64,000 nt of DNA from Cohnella silvisoli (GCF_021190915.1 NZ_JAIOAP010000023.1:1-64000), one strand, 5' to 3'. Numbered from the stretch's first letter, positions 15,144 through 24,218 are shown. The notes: generated by a model not told the origin, from the sequence alone. Numbers and translations are program-made.

Positions 15144-15189
15144 TAATCCTTACCGGAAGTCGTATTTTTCCGTAAAGGAGTTGGAGATC

Positions 15190-15528
15190 ATGACAGTCAA
15201 ATATCGGATCCCATGCTCGGAAAGCGACATCTTTGTTTTGGAGAAGGAGGAAGGGTTCCATCTAACGATCGGATCCCGGGTTAATCCGCTCAGCTTCGGA
15301 AACAAGCTCGCCGAATATGTATCATTTGGCAGGGCTGTCGATGCGGCTGAAAACTTCTGCAAAGCGTATACCCTTATCAAGGAGTATGGCTACCATTTAG
15401 AGAACTCCAATTTTCAGAAGGAAGGGATGCAGTCTATCCCCGTGCCTGAGCTGCTCGAGAAGGAACTGAGCATGGACGCGATGAGAGAGCTGCTCGACAG
15501 AGAATGTCTGCAACACGAAGCATTATAA
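15190..15528 (+). CDS. Small conserved-looking protein of unknown function
   Basis: Protein of 112 aa starting at MTVKYRIPCSESDIFVLEKE (AAAGGAG ribosome site, 9-base spacing). It is acidic and soluble, with a beta-rich first half (HLTIGSRVNPLSFGNKLAEY) and helical end (VPELLEKELSMDAMRELLD). No membrane segment or known motif was recognised. It has its own SigB-type promoter and terminator directly after sigB, so it is probably a stress-regulated gene. Confidence 0.65.
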   Translation: MTVKYRIPCSESDIFVLEKEEGFHLTIGSRVNPLSFGNKLAEYVSFGRAVDAAENFCKAYTLIKEYGYHLENSNFQKEGMQSIPVPELLEKELSMDAMRELLDRECLQHEAL

Positions 15529-15534
15529 AACCCT

Positions 15535-15566
15535 CCGGTGCCCTAGTTATAGGGCACCGGTTTTTG
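15535..15566 (+). terminator. Intrinsic terminator
   Basis: CCGGTGCCCT pairs perfectly with AGGGCACCGG across a 6-base loop and is followed by TTTTTGT. It closes the stress unit started at 15118. Confidence 0.9.
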
Positions 15567-15652
15567 TATATAGCGCGAATGTAGAAAAATCCCAATCCTT
15601 ATTGTAAGGAGTGGGATTATCAATGACTGGAACATATGCATGCTTCATATCG

Positions 15653-16147
15653 TCAGTATTGTATCGGATCATTAACTAATCCTTCATCATTAAGCTGCTG
15701 TTCCGTCTTCATTCGGTCCATATCCCGGCCTAGCCGCTTCATATCCGCGAAGTCTTGAACCATCGAGCCGTTCCAAGCTATTTCAACGGGTCTAGAGGGT
15801 ATAGGAGCGGACGGTCTGCGGTCCCCTCTATCCGGTGAATAGACTTGCGATTCCGTATTGCCTAATCGGACTCGGAGTGCGTACCATCTCTCCAGAGCTG
15901 CGATTTGGATATTTTCCGGTACGTCGGAGTCCGAAATCCCGTCGAAGAAAGCGGTCTCTCCGTAAAGAGTAAGCGTTCCATCCGACTCCTCGTAGGGGAT
16001 TTGAAAAATGTATACGCCTTGCGGAGAGTCTAATTCCGTCCGATAAGTGGATTGATGGCTGAAATCACGGATGAAACCTGCTTGGGATAAAGATTCCTTG
16101 ATCCTCATTTCCGAACCGCTTATTAACATGATTTGTTTGGATTTCAT
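15653..16147 (-). CDS. Hypothetical protein
   Basis: Protein of 164 aa starting after GGAGAAGGTAGAC. Residues 1-100 look like a small alpha/beta domain (KQIMLISGSEMRIKESL, QGVYIFQIPYEESDGTLTLY, AALERWYALRVRL). The last 60 residues are Pro/Arg-rich and probably unstructured (GDRRPSAPIPSRP). No signal peptide or known catalytic motif was found. It lies downstream of, and in line with, the YtxH gene on the same strand and may be read with it. Confidence 0.6.
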   Translation of the reverse strand: MKSKQIMLISGSEMRIKESLSQAGFIRDFSHQSTYRTELDSPQGVYIFQIPYEESDGTLTLYGETAFFDGISDSDVPENIQIAALERWYALRVRLGNTESQVYSPDRGDRRPSAPIPSRPVEIAWNGSMVQDFADMKRLGRDMDRMKTEQQLNDEGLVNDPIQY

Positions 16148-16175
16148 GTCTACCTTCTCCCTTCATAATCAACAT

Positions 16176-16211
16176 AGGCCAACCTCCGGCGAGCGATCGC
16201 CGGGGCGGCCT
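16176..16211 (-). terminator. GC-rich hairpin between two minus-strand genes
   Basis: A near-palindromic stem (AGGCC...CCGGCGA with TCGCCGG...GGCCT type pairing) lies between the YtxH gene and the hypothetical gene. The following sequence is not T-rich, so it may be a weak terminator or a processing site. Confidence 0.35.
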
Positions 16212-16235
16212 GTTATTGTTGCCGGAGAACGGGCG

Positions 16236-16556
16236 TTAGTTAAATTTCTGCTCATCCTTCGATTCCGATTTATTGTCGTCTTTCCAAGATTGCACTTCTT
16301 CTTTGGCGGTTGAGACGGCGGAACGCGTTTTATCCAAAATACCGGAGGCTTGCTGACCGACTTGCTTGGCCATTTCTTGGGTTCTGTTACCGACATCCGT
16401 CAACATCCGTTTGGTGCGATCCTGCATGTCGGTATAACGATCTCGGATGTCGCCGCGTAATTCACGCCCGGATTTGGGTGCGAGCAGAAGTGCTGCGACA
16501 GCTCCTATCACTCCTCCGATTAAAGCGCCTTTCAGTGTTCCACGAGTTTCAGCCAT
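16236..16556 (-). CDS. YtxH-domain general stress protein
   Basis: Protein of 106 aa starting at MAETRGTLKGALIGG (AAGGAGGAAATACAA ribosome site). The N-terminal Gly-rich membrane-associated segment LIGGVIGAVAALLLAPKSG followed by RELRGDIRDRYTDM is the YtxH signature. The rest is an amphipathic, charged helical region reminiscent of late-embryogenesis-like stress proteins. B. subtilis YtxH is SigB-controlled, and a SigB-type promoter sits upstream here. Molecular function unknown. Confidence 0.85.
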   Translation of the reverse strand: MAETRGTLKGALIGGVIGAVAALLLAPKSGRELRGDIRDRYTDMQDRTKRMLTDVGNRTQEMAKQVGQQASGILDKTRSAVSTAKEEVQSWKDDNKSESKDEQKFN

Positions 16557-16604
16557 TTGTATTTCCTCCTTGTTCAATTCAATTTAATTCATCCTTGATG
16601 TAAA

Positions 16605-16629
16605 TTACCCGCTCATGACAAAATGAAAC
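16605..16629 (-). promoter_or_regulatory. SigB-type promoter of the YtxH gene
   Basis: Minus strand: GTTTCA (16629-16624), 13-bp spacer, GGGTAA (16610-16605), 49 bp before the ATG. Confidence 0.6.
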
Positions 16630-16711
16630 GCGCTCTTTCCAGAGGACGGCGCTTTCGACTACAATAAGGACAGGAAAAATTTCGGACAACAAGGCGAAAG
16701 CGAGGACGGAC

Positions 16712-18505
16712 ATGAACTTGAGCAATGACGTCAGAACCGGCCCGATACAATGGGGGAAAGTATCCGTTCGTTATCGAGGGGGGCGGCAATGGGGACCGCT
16801 TGATATCGTATTGGTTCTGATCTTAACTTTAATTGCCGCTTTGACGGCTTTTACCGATCTTGGAAATCGCTCTGCTCCCCAAACTTTCTGGAAGCCCGAT
16901 AAGGTGGGCGAATCTTTCACGGCCGATTTCGGAGAGCTGCGCACGATTGATCGCCTTAACTTGTACGAAGGCCCCGGGGCTAAGGGAGACACGAAAATTG
17001 AATCGTCGGAAGACGGGCAAAATTGGGAACTCTATGTAAAGATCGAGCATAAGACGAACCGCGTGTTCACATGGAAGCTTGAAGAGAAGACGGTTAAAGC
17101 GCGTTACATGAGGTTTACGACGGAGAGCACAGGGTACCGTTTATATGAAGCGGCATTTTTCACCAAGGGAGTTACGGTGCCGGTTCCGGTTAATAATATC
17201 CAGAAAGGCAGCGAAATTGGAGCAGCCTCCGAAGGAAGCGGCTATGAGGTTTTCGATGAGCAGCAGTGGGCTCCTTATCGTCCGGACTACCGCAACGGGA
17301 TGTATTTCGATGAAATCTATCACGGGCGTACCGCTTACGAATTCATTCAGATGATGGAACCGTATGAGAATACGCATCCGCCTTTAGGAAAAGTAATACT
17401 TGCGATCGGCGTTAAAATGTTTGATATGACGCCTTACGGCTGGCGTTTCATGGCTGGGGTGTTCGGAACGCTGATGGTACCGATTTTCTATTGGGCGGCT
17501 AGAGGGATGTTCGAACGAACCCGGTATGCTTTCATTGCTACGCTGCTTCTCGTGCTTGAAGGCTTCCATCTCGTTCATTCCCGAATGGCGAACGTAGATA
17601 TTATCGGGGTTACTTTCACGATCATCATGTTCTATGCGATGCATCGCTACGGTGAAATCGCATGGCGCGGCGGGGGCTTCCGGCGAAGCTTCGGGTACCT
17701 TGCGCTAAGCGGTTTGTTCTTCGGAGCGGCCGCTGCGGTGAAATGGAATTACTTATATGGCGGGGCCGGACTTGCCGGTTTGCTCGTTTTCGCGCTTGCG
17801 CGTCGCTGGCGAGAGGCCCGGGGAAACGGTGATTACGATTATGGCCGTCGCCTCGTTCTGACGCTCATGGCTTGCCTTATTTTGTTCATAGCCGTTCCCG
17901 TAGGGGTTTACACGGCTTCGTACGCGCCTTATCTTAAGGCGACGAAAGCGGAAGACAGCTATAAAGATTTATGGCAGTACCAGAAAAACATGTACCATTA
18001 CCATAAAGGGGTTAAGGAAAAGCATCCGTACTCTTCGAAGTGGTATACATGGCCGTTAATGATAAGACCGGTTTGGTATTATGGCGGCAAGGATCTGGTG
18101 AAGGGCGACGCGCAGAGCATCGCGGCAATCGGCAATCCTCTTATTTGGTGGGGAGGACTTCTGGCTATGCTTGCGTCATGGTGGCTGGGATGGCGGCGGA
18201 GAGACCGAATCGTGCTTACGTTGGCCGTCGCGTACTTGTCTTTTTACGTTCCGTGGATGATCGCTCCGCGAAGCATTACGTTCCTTTATCATTATTTTCC
18301 GATGGTTCCGCTGCTTATCTTGTCTATCGTGTGGATGCTGCGCTGGATCGAGGAGCATTATCGCGATGGACGTCGGTTTACCGTATGGTTTGTTGTCGCA
18401 GCCGCGGCGTTGTTCATTTGGTTTTATCCGATCTATACGGGCATCACGATTAGTCGGGAGTGGATGAACCTGGCGATACGGTGGCTGCCGAGCTGGGGGT
18501 TCTAG
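16712..18505 (+). CDS. PMT-family (GT39) dolichyl/polyprenyl-phosphate mannose-protein mannosyltransferase
   Basis: Protein of 597 aa. Residue 30-50 is a membrane helix. Residues about 60-155 form a discoidin/F5-8-type beta domain (RTIDRLNLYEG, IESSEDGQNWELYV, ARYMRFTTE). The catalytic loop follows (MYFDEIYHGRTAYEF, with the Asp-Glu pair of the PMT family, and THPPLGKVILAIG), then about ten membrane helices. The enzyme should use a lipid-linked sugar to glycosylate proteins on the outer face of the membrane. The GT2 gene 15 bp downstream is the expected maker of that donor. The discoidin-like insert is unusual in that it precedes the first catalytic loop. Confidence 0.85.
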   Translation: MNLSNDVRTGPIQWGKVSVRYRGGRQWGPLDIVLVLILTLIAALTAFTDLGNRSAPQTFWKPDKVGESFTADFGELRTIDRLNLYEGPGAKGDTKIESSEDGQNWELYVKIEHKTNRVFTWKLEEKTVKARYMRFTTESTGYRLYEAAFFTKGVTVPVPVNNIQKGSEIGAASEGSGYEVFDEQQWAPYRPDYRNGMYFDEIYHGRTAYEFIQMMEPYENTHPPLGKVILAIGVKMFDMTPYGWRFMAGVFGTLMVPIFYWAARGMFERTRYAFIATLLLVLEGFHLVHSRMANVDIIGVTFTIIMFYAMHRYGEIAWRGGGFRRSFGYLALSGLFFGAAAAVKWNYLYGGAGLAGLLVFALARRWREARGNGDYDYGRRLVLTLMACLILFIAVPVGVYTASYAPYLKATKAEDSYKDLWQYQKNMYHYHKGVKEKHPYSSKWYTWPLMIRPVWYYGGKDLVKGDAQSIAAIGNPLIWWGGLLAMLASWWLGWRRRDRIVLTLAVAYLSFYVPWMIAPRSITFLYHYFPMVPLLILSIVWMLRWIEEHYRDGRRFTVWFVVAAAALFIWFYPIYTGITISREWMNLAIRWLPSWGF

Positions 18506-18520
18506 AAAGGGGTTGTACGC

Positions 18521-19513
18521 ATGCAGAAACAATGTTTTCTTTCCGTTGTCGTTCCGATGTACAACGAAGAAGAAGTTATCGAAGTTACTTATCGCCGCCT
18601 GAAAACGGTTCTAGATACGATAGGAGAAACGTATGAAATCGTGTTCGTGAACGATGGCAGCCGGGACAAAACGTCCAATATCGTACGCGGCATGTGCGCG
18701 GCGGATCATAACGTGAAGCTGGTGGAGTTTTCTCGCAATTTCGGCCATCAGATCGCTGTAACCGCAGGCATGGATCATTCGAGCGGGAGAACGGTCGTTT
18801 TGATCGATGCGGATTTGCAGGATCCGCCAGAGCTGATTGTCGACATGGTTGCCCGTTGGCGCGAAGGATATGACGTCGTCTATGGCAAGCGGATCGAACG
18901 CAAGGGTGAGTCTTGGTTCAAGAAAATGACGGCCGCCATGTTCTACAGGCTTCTGCGATCGATGACGTCCGTTAATATTCCCGTGGATACGGGCGATTTC
19001 CGGCTTATGGATCGCAAGGTTTGCGATGCGCTGACTTCCATGCGGGAGCGAAGCCGGTTTATACGAGGAATGGTTAGCTGGGCGGGGTTTAAGCAAACGT
19101 CCGTCGATTACGTTCGCGATGAAAGGTTCGCTGGGGAAACCAAGTATCCGCTGCGCAAAATGATCAAATTATCGCTCGACGCCATGACATCGTTCTCCAC
19201 CAAACCGCTCAAAATCGCCAGCGTGCTCGGATTCGTTTTGTCGGCGATCGGTTTCATCTATCTGTTTATCGTACTGTATCAACGTTTCTTTACCGATACG
19301 ACTACCCAAGGCTGGACATCGCTCATCGCCATAAGCCTGCTGTTCCACGGCATCACTTTATCGCTGCTCGGCGTGCTTGGCGAGTATATCGGCCGTACCT
19401 ATGAAGAATCGAAGAGGCGCCCGCTGTATCTCCTTTCGGATGCGATTAATTTCGCGGGGGAAAATGAGTCGTCGCGGGAACGCGAAGAAGAGAAGGTTGG
19501 AGCTGGCTATTGA
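18521..19513 (+). CDS. GT2 polyprenyl-phosphate glycosyltransferase (DPM1/GtrB-like)
   Basis: Protein of 330 aa. SVVVPMYNEEEVIEVTYRRL opens a GT2 domain, with the DxD-type acid pair in LIDADLQDPPELI and FVNDGSRDKT for nucleotide binding. Two C-terminal membrane helices (VLGFVLSAIGFIYLFIVLYQ and LIAISLLFHGITLSLLGVLG) and the LGEYIGRTYEESKRRPLYL tail are the GtrB pattern. It probably transfers glucose or mannose from a nucleotide sugar to polyprenyl phosphate, feeding the PMT enzyme upstream. Confidence 0.9.
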   Translation: MQKQCFLSVVVPMYNEEEVIEVTYRRLKTVLDTIGETYEIVFVNDGSRDKTSNIVRGMCAADHNVKLVEFSRNFGHQIAVTAGMDHSSGRTVVLIDADLQDPPELIVDMVARWREGYDVVYGKRIERKGESWFKKMTAAMFYRLLRSMTSVNIPVDTGDFRLMDRKVCDALTSMRERSRFIRGMVSWAGFKQTSVDYVRDERFAGETKYPLRKMIKLSLDAMTSFSTKPLKIASVLGFVLSAIGFIYLFIVLYQRFFTDTTTQGWTSLIAISLLFHGITLSLLGVLGEYIGRTYEESKRRPLYLLSDAINFAGENESSREREEEKVGAGY

Positions 19514-19540
19514 GGCGAATAAATAGATAATAGCAAATAA

Positions 19541-19568
19541 AAATCCTGACGGTTTCGTCGGGATTTTT
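19541..19568 (+). terminator. Intrinsic terminator
   Basis: AAATCCTGACG pairs with CGTCGGGATTT (one G-U) across a short loop, then TTG. It ends the PMT-GT2 operon 28 bp after the stop. Confidence 0.8.
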
Positions 19569-19604
19569 GTGCCGTATGCGCAGAAACGAAGGAGACAACG
19601 ATAG

Positions 19605-20651
19605 ATGGAAACGAAAGAGATGCCGAAGGATGCCCCGTTAGTCATTATGAATAGAGGCGGGTTAGTGGAAAATGTCCATCGGGGCAGAGTATGCGTCGTG
19701 TCGGCGGAGGATGGAAAGGTGATCTATTCGCTCGGCGACGTTCATGCTCCGGCTTACGTTCGTTCTACCGCCAAGCCTGTTCAGGCTATGGCTTCTTTGC
19801 TCGATGGGGCGGCTGAGGCTTATGGCTTCGAAGATCGCCATTTGGCTTTGCTGGCGGCATCGCATCGGGGAAGCCGGGAGCAGATGGCGGCTTTGGAGGA
19901 AATCGTTAGCCTTACTGGCTTGGATGAATCCTTGTTGGCGATTCAGCCGGGATTGCCCGTCGGACGGCAAGCGAGGGATGAATACTTGTCGGGTGGAGGC
20001 AAACCGAGGAAGCTGTTTCACACATGCGCGGGCAAACACCTAGGCGTCCTTGCCTGGTGCAAGCTGAAGGGCTGGCCGTTGGAAGGTTACATCCATGCAG
20101 ATCACCCCGCCCAGAAAGAGATACTCCGACGCATTAAGCTGTGGGCAGATGCAGAAGGCGAGCAAGTAACGGTAGGCAAGGACGGCTGCGGATTTCCGGT
20201 TGCGGCGATGCCGTTATGGCGACTTGGTTTTATTTATGGACGGCTTGCCTGCCCCGAGCTTGCGGAAGATCATGAAGCTGCCGCTGCAGCAATTAGGATT
20301 ACAGGCGCGATGAACGCTTTCCCGGAATACGTGGAAGGACGCAACCGCCTGGCCAGCTTGCTATTATCCGATCCGAACGTGGTGGCTAAGAGCGGAGCGC
20401 ATGGCGTGTTTGCGTTGGGATTACGGAAGGAACGGTTGGGCGTTTCGATTGCGGTAACGGATGGTACGGAAATCGCATGGCCCTACATTGCGATGTCCGT
20501 TCTTGATCGGATTGGCGGCGGAATATCGGACGAAACCAACCGCCGGCTTCAGGCGACGTTTCCAACGGAGTTTTTCAATGACGCTAAAGAAATCGCCGGG
20601 CGATGGGAAGTTGAGTTGGAGTTGCAGGGGCGTGTAGCAGAAGAAGGCTGA
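19605..20651 (+). CDS. L-asparaginase II family (ReAV-type) protein
   Basis: Protein of 348 aa starting after GAAGGAGACAACGATAG. It matches the asparaginase II family (Pfam Asparaginase_II): NRGGLVENVHRGRVCVV, YVRSTAKPVQAM, HTCAGKHLGVL and GKDGCGFPVAAMPL. The Cys-x-x-Lys (CAGK) and second Cys (DGCG) correspond to the zinc-binding Cys and catalytic Lys described for the Rhizobium etli enzyme. It should hydrolyse asparagine to aspartate and ammonia in the cytoplasm. It stands alone between the glycosyltransferase terminator and the repeat array. Confidence 0.88.
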   Translation: METKEMPKDAPLVIMNRGGLVENVHRGRVCVVSAEDGKVIYSLGDVHAPAYVRSTAKPVQAMASLLDGAAEAYGFEDRHLALLAASHRGSREQMAALEEIVSLTGLDESLLAIQPGLPVGRQARDEYLSGGGKPRKLFHTCAGKHLGVLAWCKLKGWPLEGYIHADHPAQKEILRRIKLWADAEGEQVTVGKDGCGFPVAAMPLWRLGFIYGRLACPELAEDHEAAAAAIRITGAMNAFPEYVEGRNRLASLLLSDPNVVAKSGAHGVFALGLRKERLGVSIAVTDGTEIAWPYIAMSVLDRIGGGISDETNRRLQATFPTEFFNDAKEIAGRWEVELELQGRVAEEG

Positions 20652-20785
20652 TGGGATGACCCTTAGGTGCACGCAGTAAGTCGTAGCCGTACATTTTACA
20701 GATAATGTTACTTTGGAGCGCTCTACGGTAGCTAACTGCCCGGTGTTACTGCTTATTCTCTATTGGTTAGTGGCTGCAAATGAAG

Positions 20786-20967
20786 TACGAGGGCCAAAAA
20801 AGTGCCTTCATTTTGCCAGAACCAATCGCGCACCTAGCACGAAGGCCAAAAAAGTGCCTTCATTTCGCCAAAACCAATCGCACACCGAGCACGAAGGCCA
20901 AAAAAGTGCCTTCATTGCGCCAAAACCAATCGCACACCGAGCACGAGGGCCAAAAAAGTGCCTTCAG
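20786..20967. repeat. 52-bp tandem repeat array, family A in inverse orientation (four units)
   Basis: The core GGCCAAAAAAGTGCCTTCA starts at 20792, 20844, 20896 and 20948, exactly 52 bp apart. Between cores the units share TTCGCCAAAACCAATCGCAC-like sequence. Family A at 11.1 kb carries the reverse complement of the same core (GGCCAAAAAASTGCCYTCA) with the same period, but its linker is different. The gene-free stretch 20652-21004 holds only this array. Confidence 0.85.
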
Positions 20968-21004
20968 AATCGCGTTGCTGCTAAGCAGCAACCTGCCCAA
21001 ATCT

Positions 21005-21868
21005 TTACTTCAAAGCTTTCCCCACCGTCACCCGATAATCGCTGGGCGATTGGTCGTACAAGCGTCGGAATTGTTTGGAGAAATAGAGCGCGTCCTGGAA
21101 CCCGACGGAAGACGCGATTTGTTCTACCGTTAGCTCAGGCCGCTCCCGCAGCAGCCGTCTTCCGTGATCGACCCTCAGCTTCGTTAGGAAGGTGATGGGG
21201 GAGATGCTTGTATGCTGCTTGAAAAGCCGGGACAAATAAGCGCGGTTATAACCGAGCGTCTCGGCCATTCCTTGGATGGTGACAGGCTCGGCGTATTGGG
21301 TGGACAAATACCCGACGACCTGACGCACCAACTCTTCGCTGTGCGTATCCGGGCGGACCTGCGAAATCGTACCTTCGGATACGGCTTCATGCAGACTGGC
21401 GAACAGCAAATGCAAATGGCCGGATGCAACGAGAGAAGCCGAGCTTCCGCGTCCGCGAAAAGCTTCGTAGATGGAGCGGCAGCGCTCGCCAGGGCTCTTG
21501 TTCCCTCCGGAATGGACGATCGGAAGATCCGGACCGAGACCGGCTTCCGCTATGAGAGAATCGGATAACGTACCGGCAAAAGCAACCCAGCGATAACGCC
21601 AAGGATCAACCTCGTCCGATACATAATGAAACAGCTGGCTAGGATGAATGAGAAAGCTGTCCCCAGCGGTTAGCTCGGCTTCGAATTCCCCAGTACGGAA
21701 CCTTCCTTTTCCGGAGATCACATAGTGCAGCAAATAATAATCGACCACTTTAGGTCCGATTCGATGTTGAGGTTTTGTTTGGCTTTCACCCGCGAATAAG
21801 ACGGTTAACTCTCGGGCATTAAAGCTGACAGGATTGGATACGACGCGGTAGGTAGCGGATTTGCTCAT
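21005..21868 (-). CDS. AraC-family transcriptional regulator
   Basis: Protein of 287 aa. The N-terminal half is an AraC-type cupin (YLLHYVISGKGRFRTGEFEAE, GDSFLIHPSQLFHY). The C-terminal 100 residues hold two helix-turn-helix units (IQGMAETLGYNRAYLSRLFK and EQIASSVGFQDALYFSKQFR, then the DQSPSDYR ending). Such proteins usually sense a sugar through the cupin. It is divergent from galK across a 178-bp intergenic region, so regulation of the galactose genes is the simplest inference. It could instead control an unrelated sugar pathway. Confidence 0.9.
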   Translation of the reverse strand: MSKSATYRVVSNPVSFNARELTVLFAGESQTKPQHRIGPKVVDYYLLHYVISGKGRFRTGEFEAELTAGDSFLIHPSQLFHYVSDEVDPWRYRWVAFAGTLSDSLIAEAGLGPDLPIVHSGGNKSPGERCRSIYEAFRGRGSSASLVASGHLHLLFASLHEAVSEGTISQVRPDTHSEELVRQVVGYLSTQYAEPVTIQGMAETLGYNRAYLSRLFKQHTSISPITFLTKLRVDHGRRLLRERPELTVEQIASSVGFQDALYFSKQFRRLYDQSPSDYRVTVGKALK

Positions 21869-22046
21869 GGGATGCTCTCCTTATACCGAAGCCTTTTTAC
21901 CCTGATTGTACCATGAATCACAATTGAGTTCTTTTGCAAAAGTCACATTTCTCCATATGGAAAGCATTTCACGCCATTTCGTAATCGGGACAACATTCGA
22001 TATACTGATAGTAAACATGGACATTCCAAGGAGAGATGAAACCGAG

Positions 22047-23228
22047 ATGGCACAGCTACAAGAATTGAAACGGAAGTTCGTACAGCAGTTCGGCAGCAAC
22101 GAAGAAATAATCAAAATATTTCAAGCGCCAGGCCGTGTTAATCTAATAGGAGAACATACGGATTATAACGGCGGCTCCGTTTTTCCGGCGGCATTAACGT
22201 TCGGAACTACGCTGCTCATCGCTCCACGGGACGATCGCAAGCTCGGGTTTGCATCGACGAATTTCCCGCTGACCAAGGAAACTTCGATCGATAACGTTAC
22301 TTTCTCGGAGGAAGACGACTGGGCGAATTATCCGAAAGGCATCGTCTGGGAGCTAGCTCAGAGAGACATCTATCTAAGCCAAGGTTATAATCTTCTCTTT
22401 CACGGAGAGATTCCGAACGGTGCGGGTTTATCTTCTTCAGCTTCAATAGAAGTCGTAACGGCGTATGCTCTCCTTGTCATGGAAGGCAAGCCAACGGATA
22501 CCGTGCAAATCGCTCTTTGGTCCCAGCATGCGGAAAATGAATTTATCGGCGTCAAAAGCGGCATCATGGATCAATTCGCGGTCGCTAACGGCCGTAAAGA
22601 TCATGCGATTTTGCTTGATTGCGATACCTTGAAATATGAGTTGGTCCCTTTCCAATCCGGCGTTTACAAGCTCGTAATCGGAAATACGAACAAACGCCGC
22701 AGGCTCGTAGATTCCAAATATAACGAACGCCGGTCTCAATGCGAGCAAGCGGTACAAGATTTAAAACAAGCCTTTCCTGAGCTAACTTTGCTCGGTCAAT
22801 TAACGCTGGAGCAGTATCGGGCGAATGAGCATTTGATCAAAGATGAAACCGTACGCCGCCGTGCGCGCCACGTCGTGGAAGAGATTCACCGCGTTTCGCT
22901 TTCGATGGAAGTTTTGAAGCATAACGACCTGGCTGCATTCGGCCTCCTGATGAACGCTTCCCATGATTCGCTTCGCGACCTGTACGAAGTGACAGGCATC
23001 GAATTGGATACGATGGTAGATGCGGCGCGTTCCGTTCCGGGTGTGCTGGGCTCGCGTATGACGGGAGCGGGTTTCGGAGGTTGTACGGTGTCGCTTGTGC
23101 ATCAAGATTCCGTCGAGCGGTTTATCGCGGACGTAGGCAGCAAGTATGAAGCGGCAACGGGTTTACATCCGGATTTCTACGTGTGCAACATCGGCGACGG
23201 TGTGCGCGAACTGAAAGGGGAGGTTTAA
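22047..23228 (+). CDS. galK: Galactokinase
   Basis: Protein of 393 aa starting at MAQLQELKRKFVQQFG, with AAGGAGAG upstream; frames reaching further upstream lack support. APGRVNLIGEHTDYNGG is the galactokinase signature, GEIPNGAGLSSSASIEV the GHMP ATP-binding loop, and TGAGFGGCTVSLV the third GHMP motif. It phosphorylates galactose to galactose-1-phosphate, the first step of the Leloir pathway, in the cytoplasm. First gene of a galK-galE-galT operon. Confidence 0.97.
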   Translation: MAQLQELKRKFVQQFGSNEEIIKIFQAPGRVNLIGEHTDYNGGSVFPAALTFGTTLLIAPRDDRKLGFASTNFPLTKETSIDNVTFSEEDDWANYPKGIVWELAQRDIYLSQGYNLLFHGEIPNGAGLSSSASIEVVTAYALLVMEGKPTDTVQIALWSQHAENEFIGVKSGIMDQFAVANGRKDHAILLDCDTLKYELVPFQSGVYKLVIGNTNKRRRLVDSKYNERRSQCEQAVQDLKQAFPELTLLGQLTLEQYRANEHLIKDETVRRRARHVVEEIHRVSLSMEVLKHNDLAAFGLLMNASHDSLRDLYEVTGIELDTMVDAARSVPGVLGSRMTGAGFGGCTVSLVHQDSVERFIADVGSKYEAATGLHPDFYVCNIGDGVRELKGEV

Positions 23229-23231
23229 ACG

Positions 23232-24218
23232 ATGGTGGTACTTGTTACGGGCGGTGCGGGTTATATCGGTTCCCATGCGGTAGCGGCTTTATTGGAAAAG
23301 GGCGAGCAGGTTGTTATCATCGATAATTTATATCAGGGTCATAAAGACGCGGTTCTCGGAGGAAAGCTGTACGAGGGAGATCTGCGCGACGCGGACTTTG
23401 TAGCGAAAGTCTTTCAGGAGAACGACATCGACGGGGTCATTCATTTCGCTGCGAACTCTTTGGTCGGAGAAAGCATGAAGGATCCGGGCAAGTATTATCA
23501 CAATAACGTATACGGCACTTTATGTCTCTTGGAGCAAATGCAGAAGGCTGGCGTACCCCGTATTGTATTTTCCTCTACGGCTGCCACATACGGCGAACCC
23601 GAGCGGGTACCGATCGACGAATACGACCGTACTTTGCCGACGAATGCTTACGGAGAAACGAAGCTTGCGATGGAGAAAATGATCCGTTGGTTCGACGTTG
23701 CCCACGGAATCAAGTTCGTGTCGCTGCGTTACTTTAACGCGGCCGGTGCTCACGAATCGGGTCGTATCGGCGAGGACCATAGTCCGGAAAGCCATTTGGT
23801 CCCTCTAGTTCTGCAAGTGGCGTTAGGCCAACGCGAGTACATCTCCGTCTTCGGTGAAGATTACCCGACCGACGACGGCACGTGCATTCGCGATTACGTT
23901 CACGTCAGCGATTTGGCGGATGCGCACATCCTTGCGCTTGAGCGGCTTCGCAAAGGCGAAGATAGCGCGATCTACAATCTAGGAAGCGGCAACGGTTACT
24001 CCGTTAAGCAGGTTATAGATGTGTCCAGACAAGTAACTGGCCATCCGATTCCGGCTAAGATCGAACCTCGACGCGCAGGGGATCCCGCGGTTCTAATCGC
24101 TTCCTCGGACCGCGCACGCAAAGAGCTCGGTTGGGCGCCGCGCCGCGAGAAGCTGGAAGACATCGTCACCAGTTCGTGGAATTGGCATCGCCAGCATCCG
24201 AACGGTTATGAGAAGTAA
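23232..24218 (+). CDS. galE: UDP-glucose 4-epimerase
   Basis: Protein of 328 aa, 3 bp after galK. GGAGYIGSHAVAALLEKG is the NAD-binding Rossmann motif; the catalytic Ser is in FSSTAATYGEP and the YxxxK pair in NAYGETKLAMEKM; RYFNAAGAHESG is the substrate region. It interconverts UDP-galactose and UDP-glucose and completes the Leloir cycle with galT. Confidence 0.97.
   Translation: MVVLVTGGAGYIGSHAVAALLEKGEQVVIIDNLYQGHKDAVLGGKLYEGDLRDADFVAKVFQENDIDGVIHFAANSLVGESMKDPGKYYHNNVYGTLCLLEQMQKAGVPRIVFSSTAATYGEPERVPIDEYDRTLPTNAYGETKLAMEKMIRWFDVAHGIKFVSLRYFNAAGAHESGRIGEDHSPESHLVPLVLQVALGQREYISVFGEDYPTDDGTCIRDYVHVSDLADAHILALERLRKGEDSAIYNLGSGNGYSVKQVIDVSRQVTGHPIPAKIEPRRAGDPAVLIASSDRARKELGWAPRREKLEDIVTSSWNWHRQHPNGYEK

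Noticed and set aside
20713..21195. Long plus-strand frames across the 52-bp repeat array
   Set aside because: They exist only because the 52-bp repeats lack stops in those frames; product is repetitive, and the frames run antisense into the AraC gene.
21958..21971. CcpA cre site in front of galK (TGGAAAGCATTTCA)
   Set aside because: It is palindromic and close to consensus, but the invariant central CG is GC. Too weak to call.
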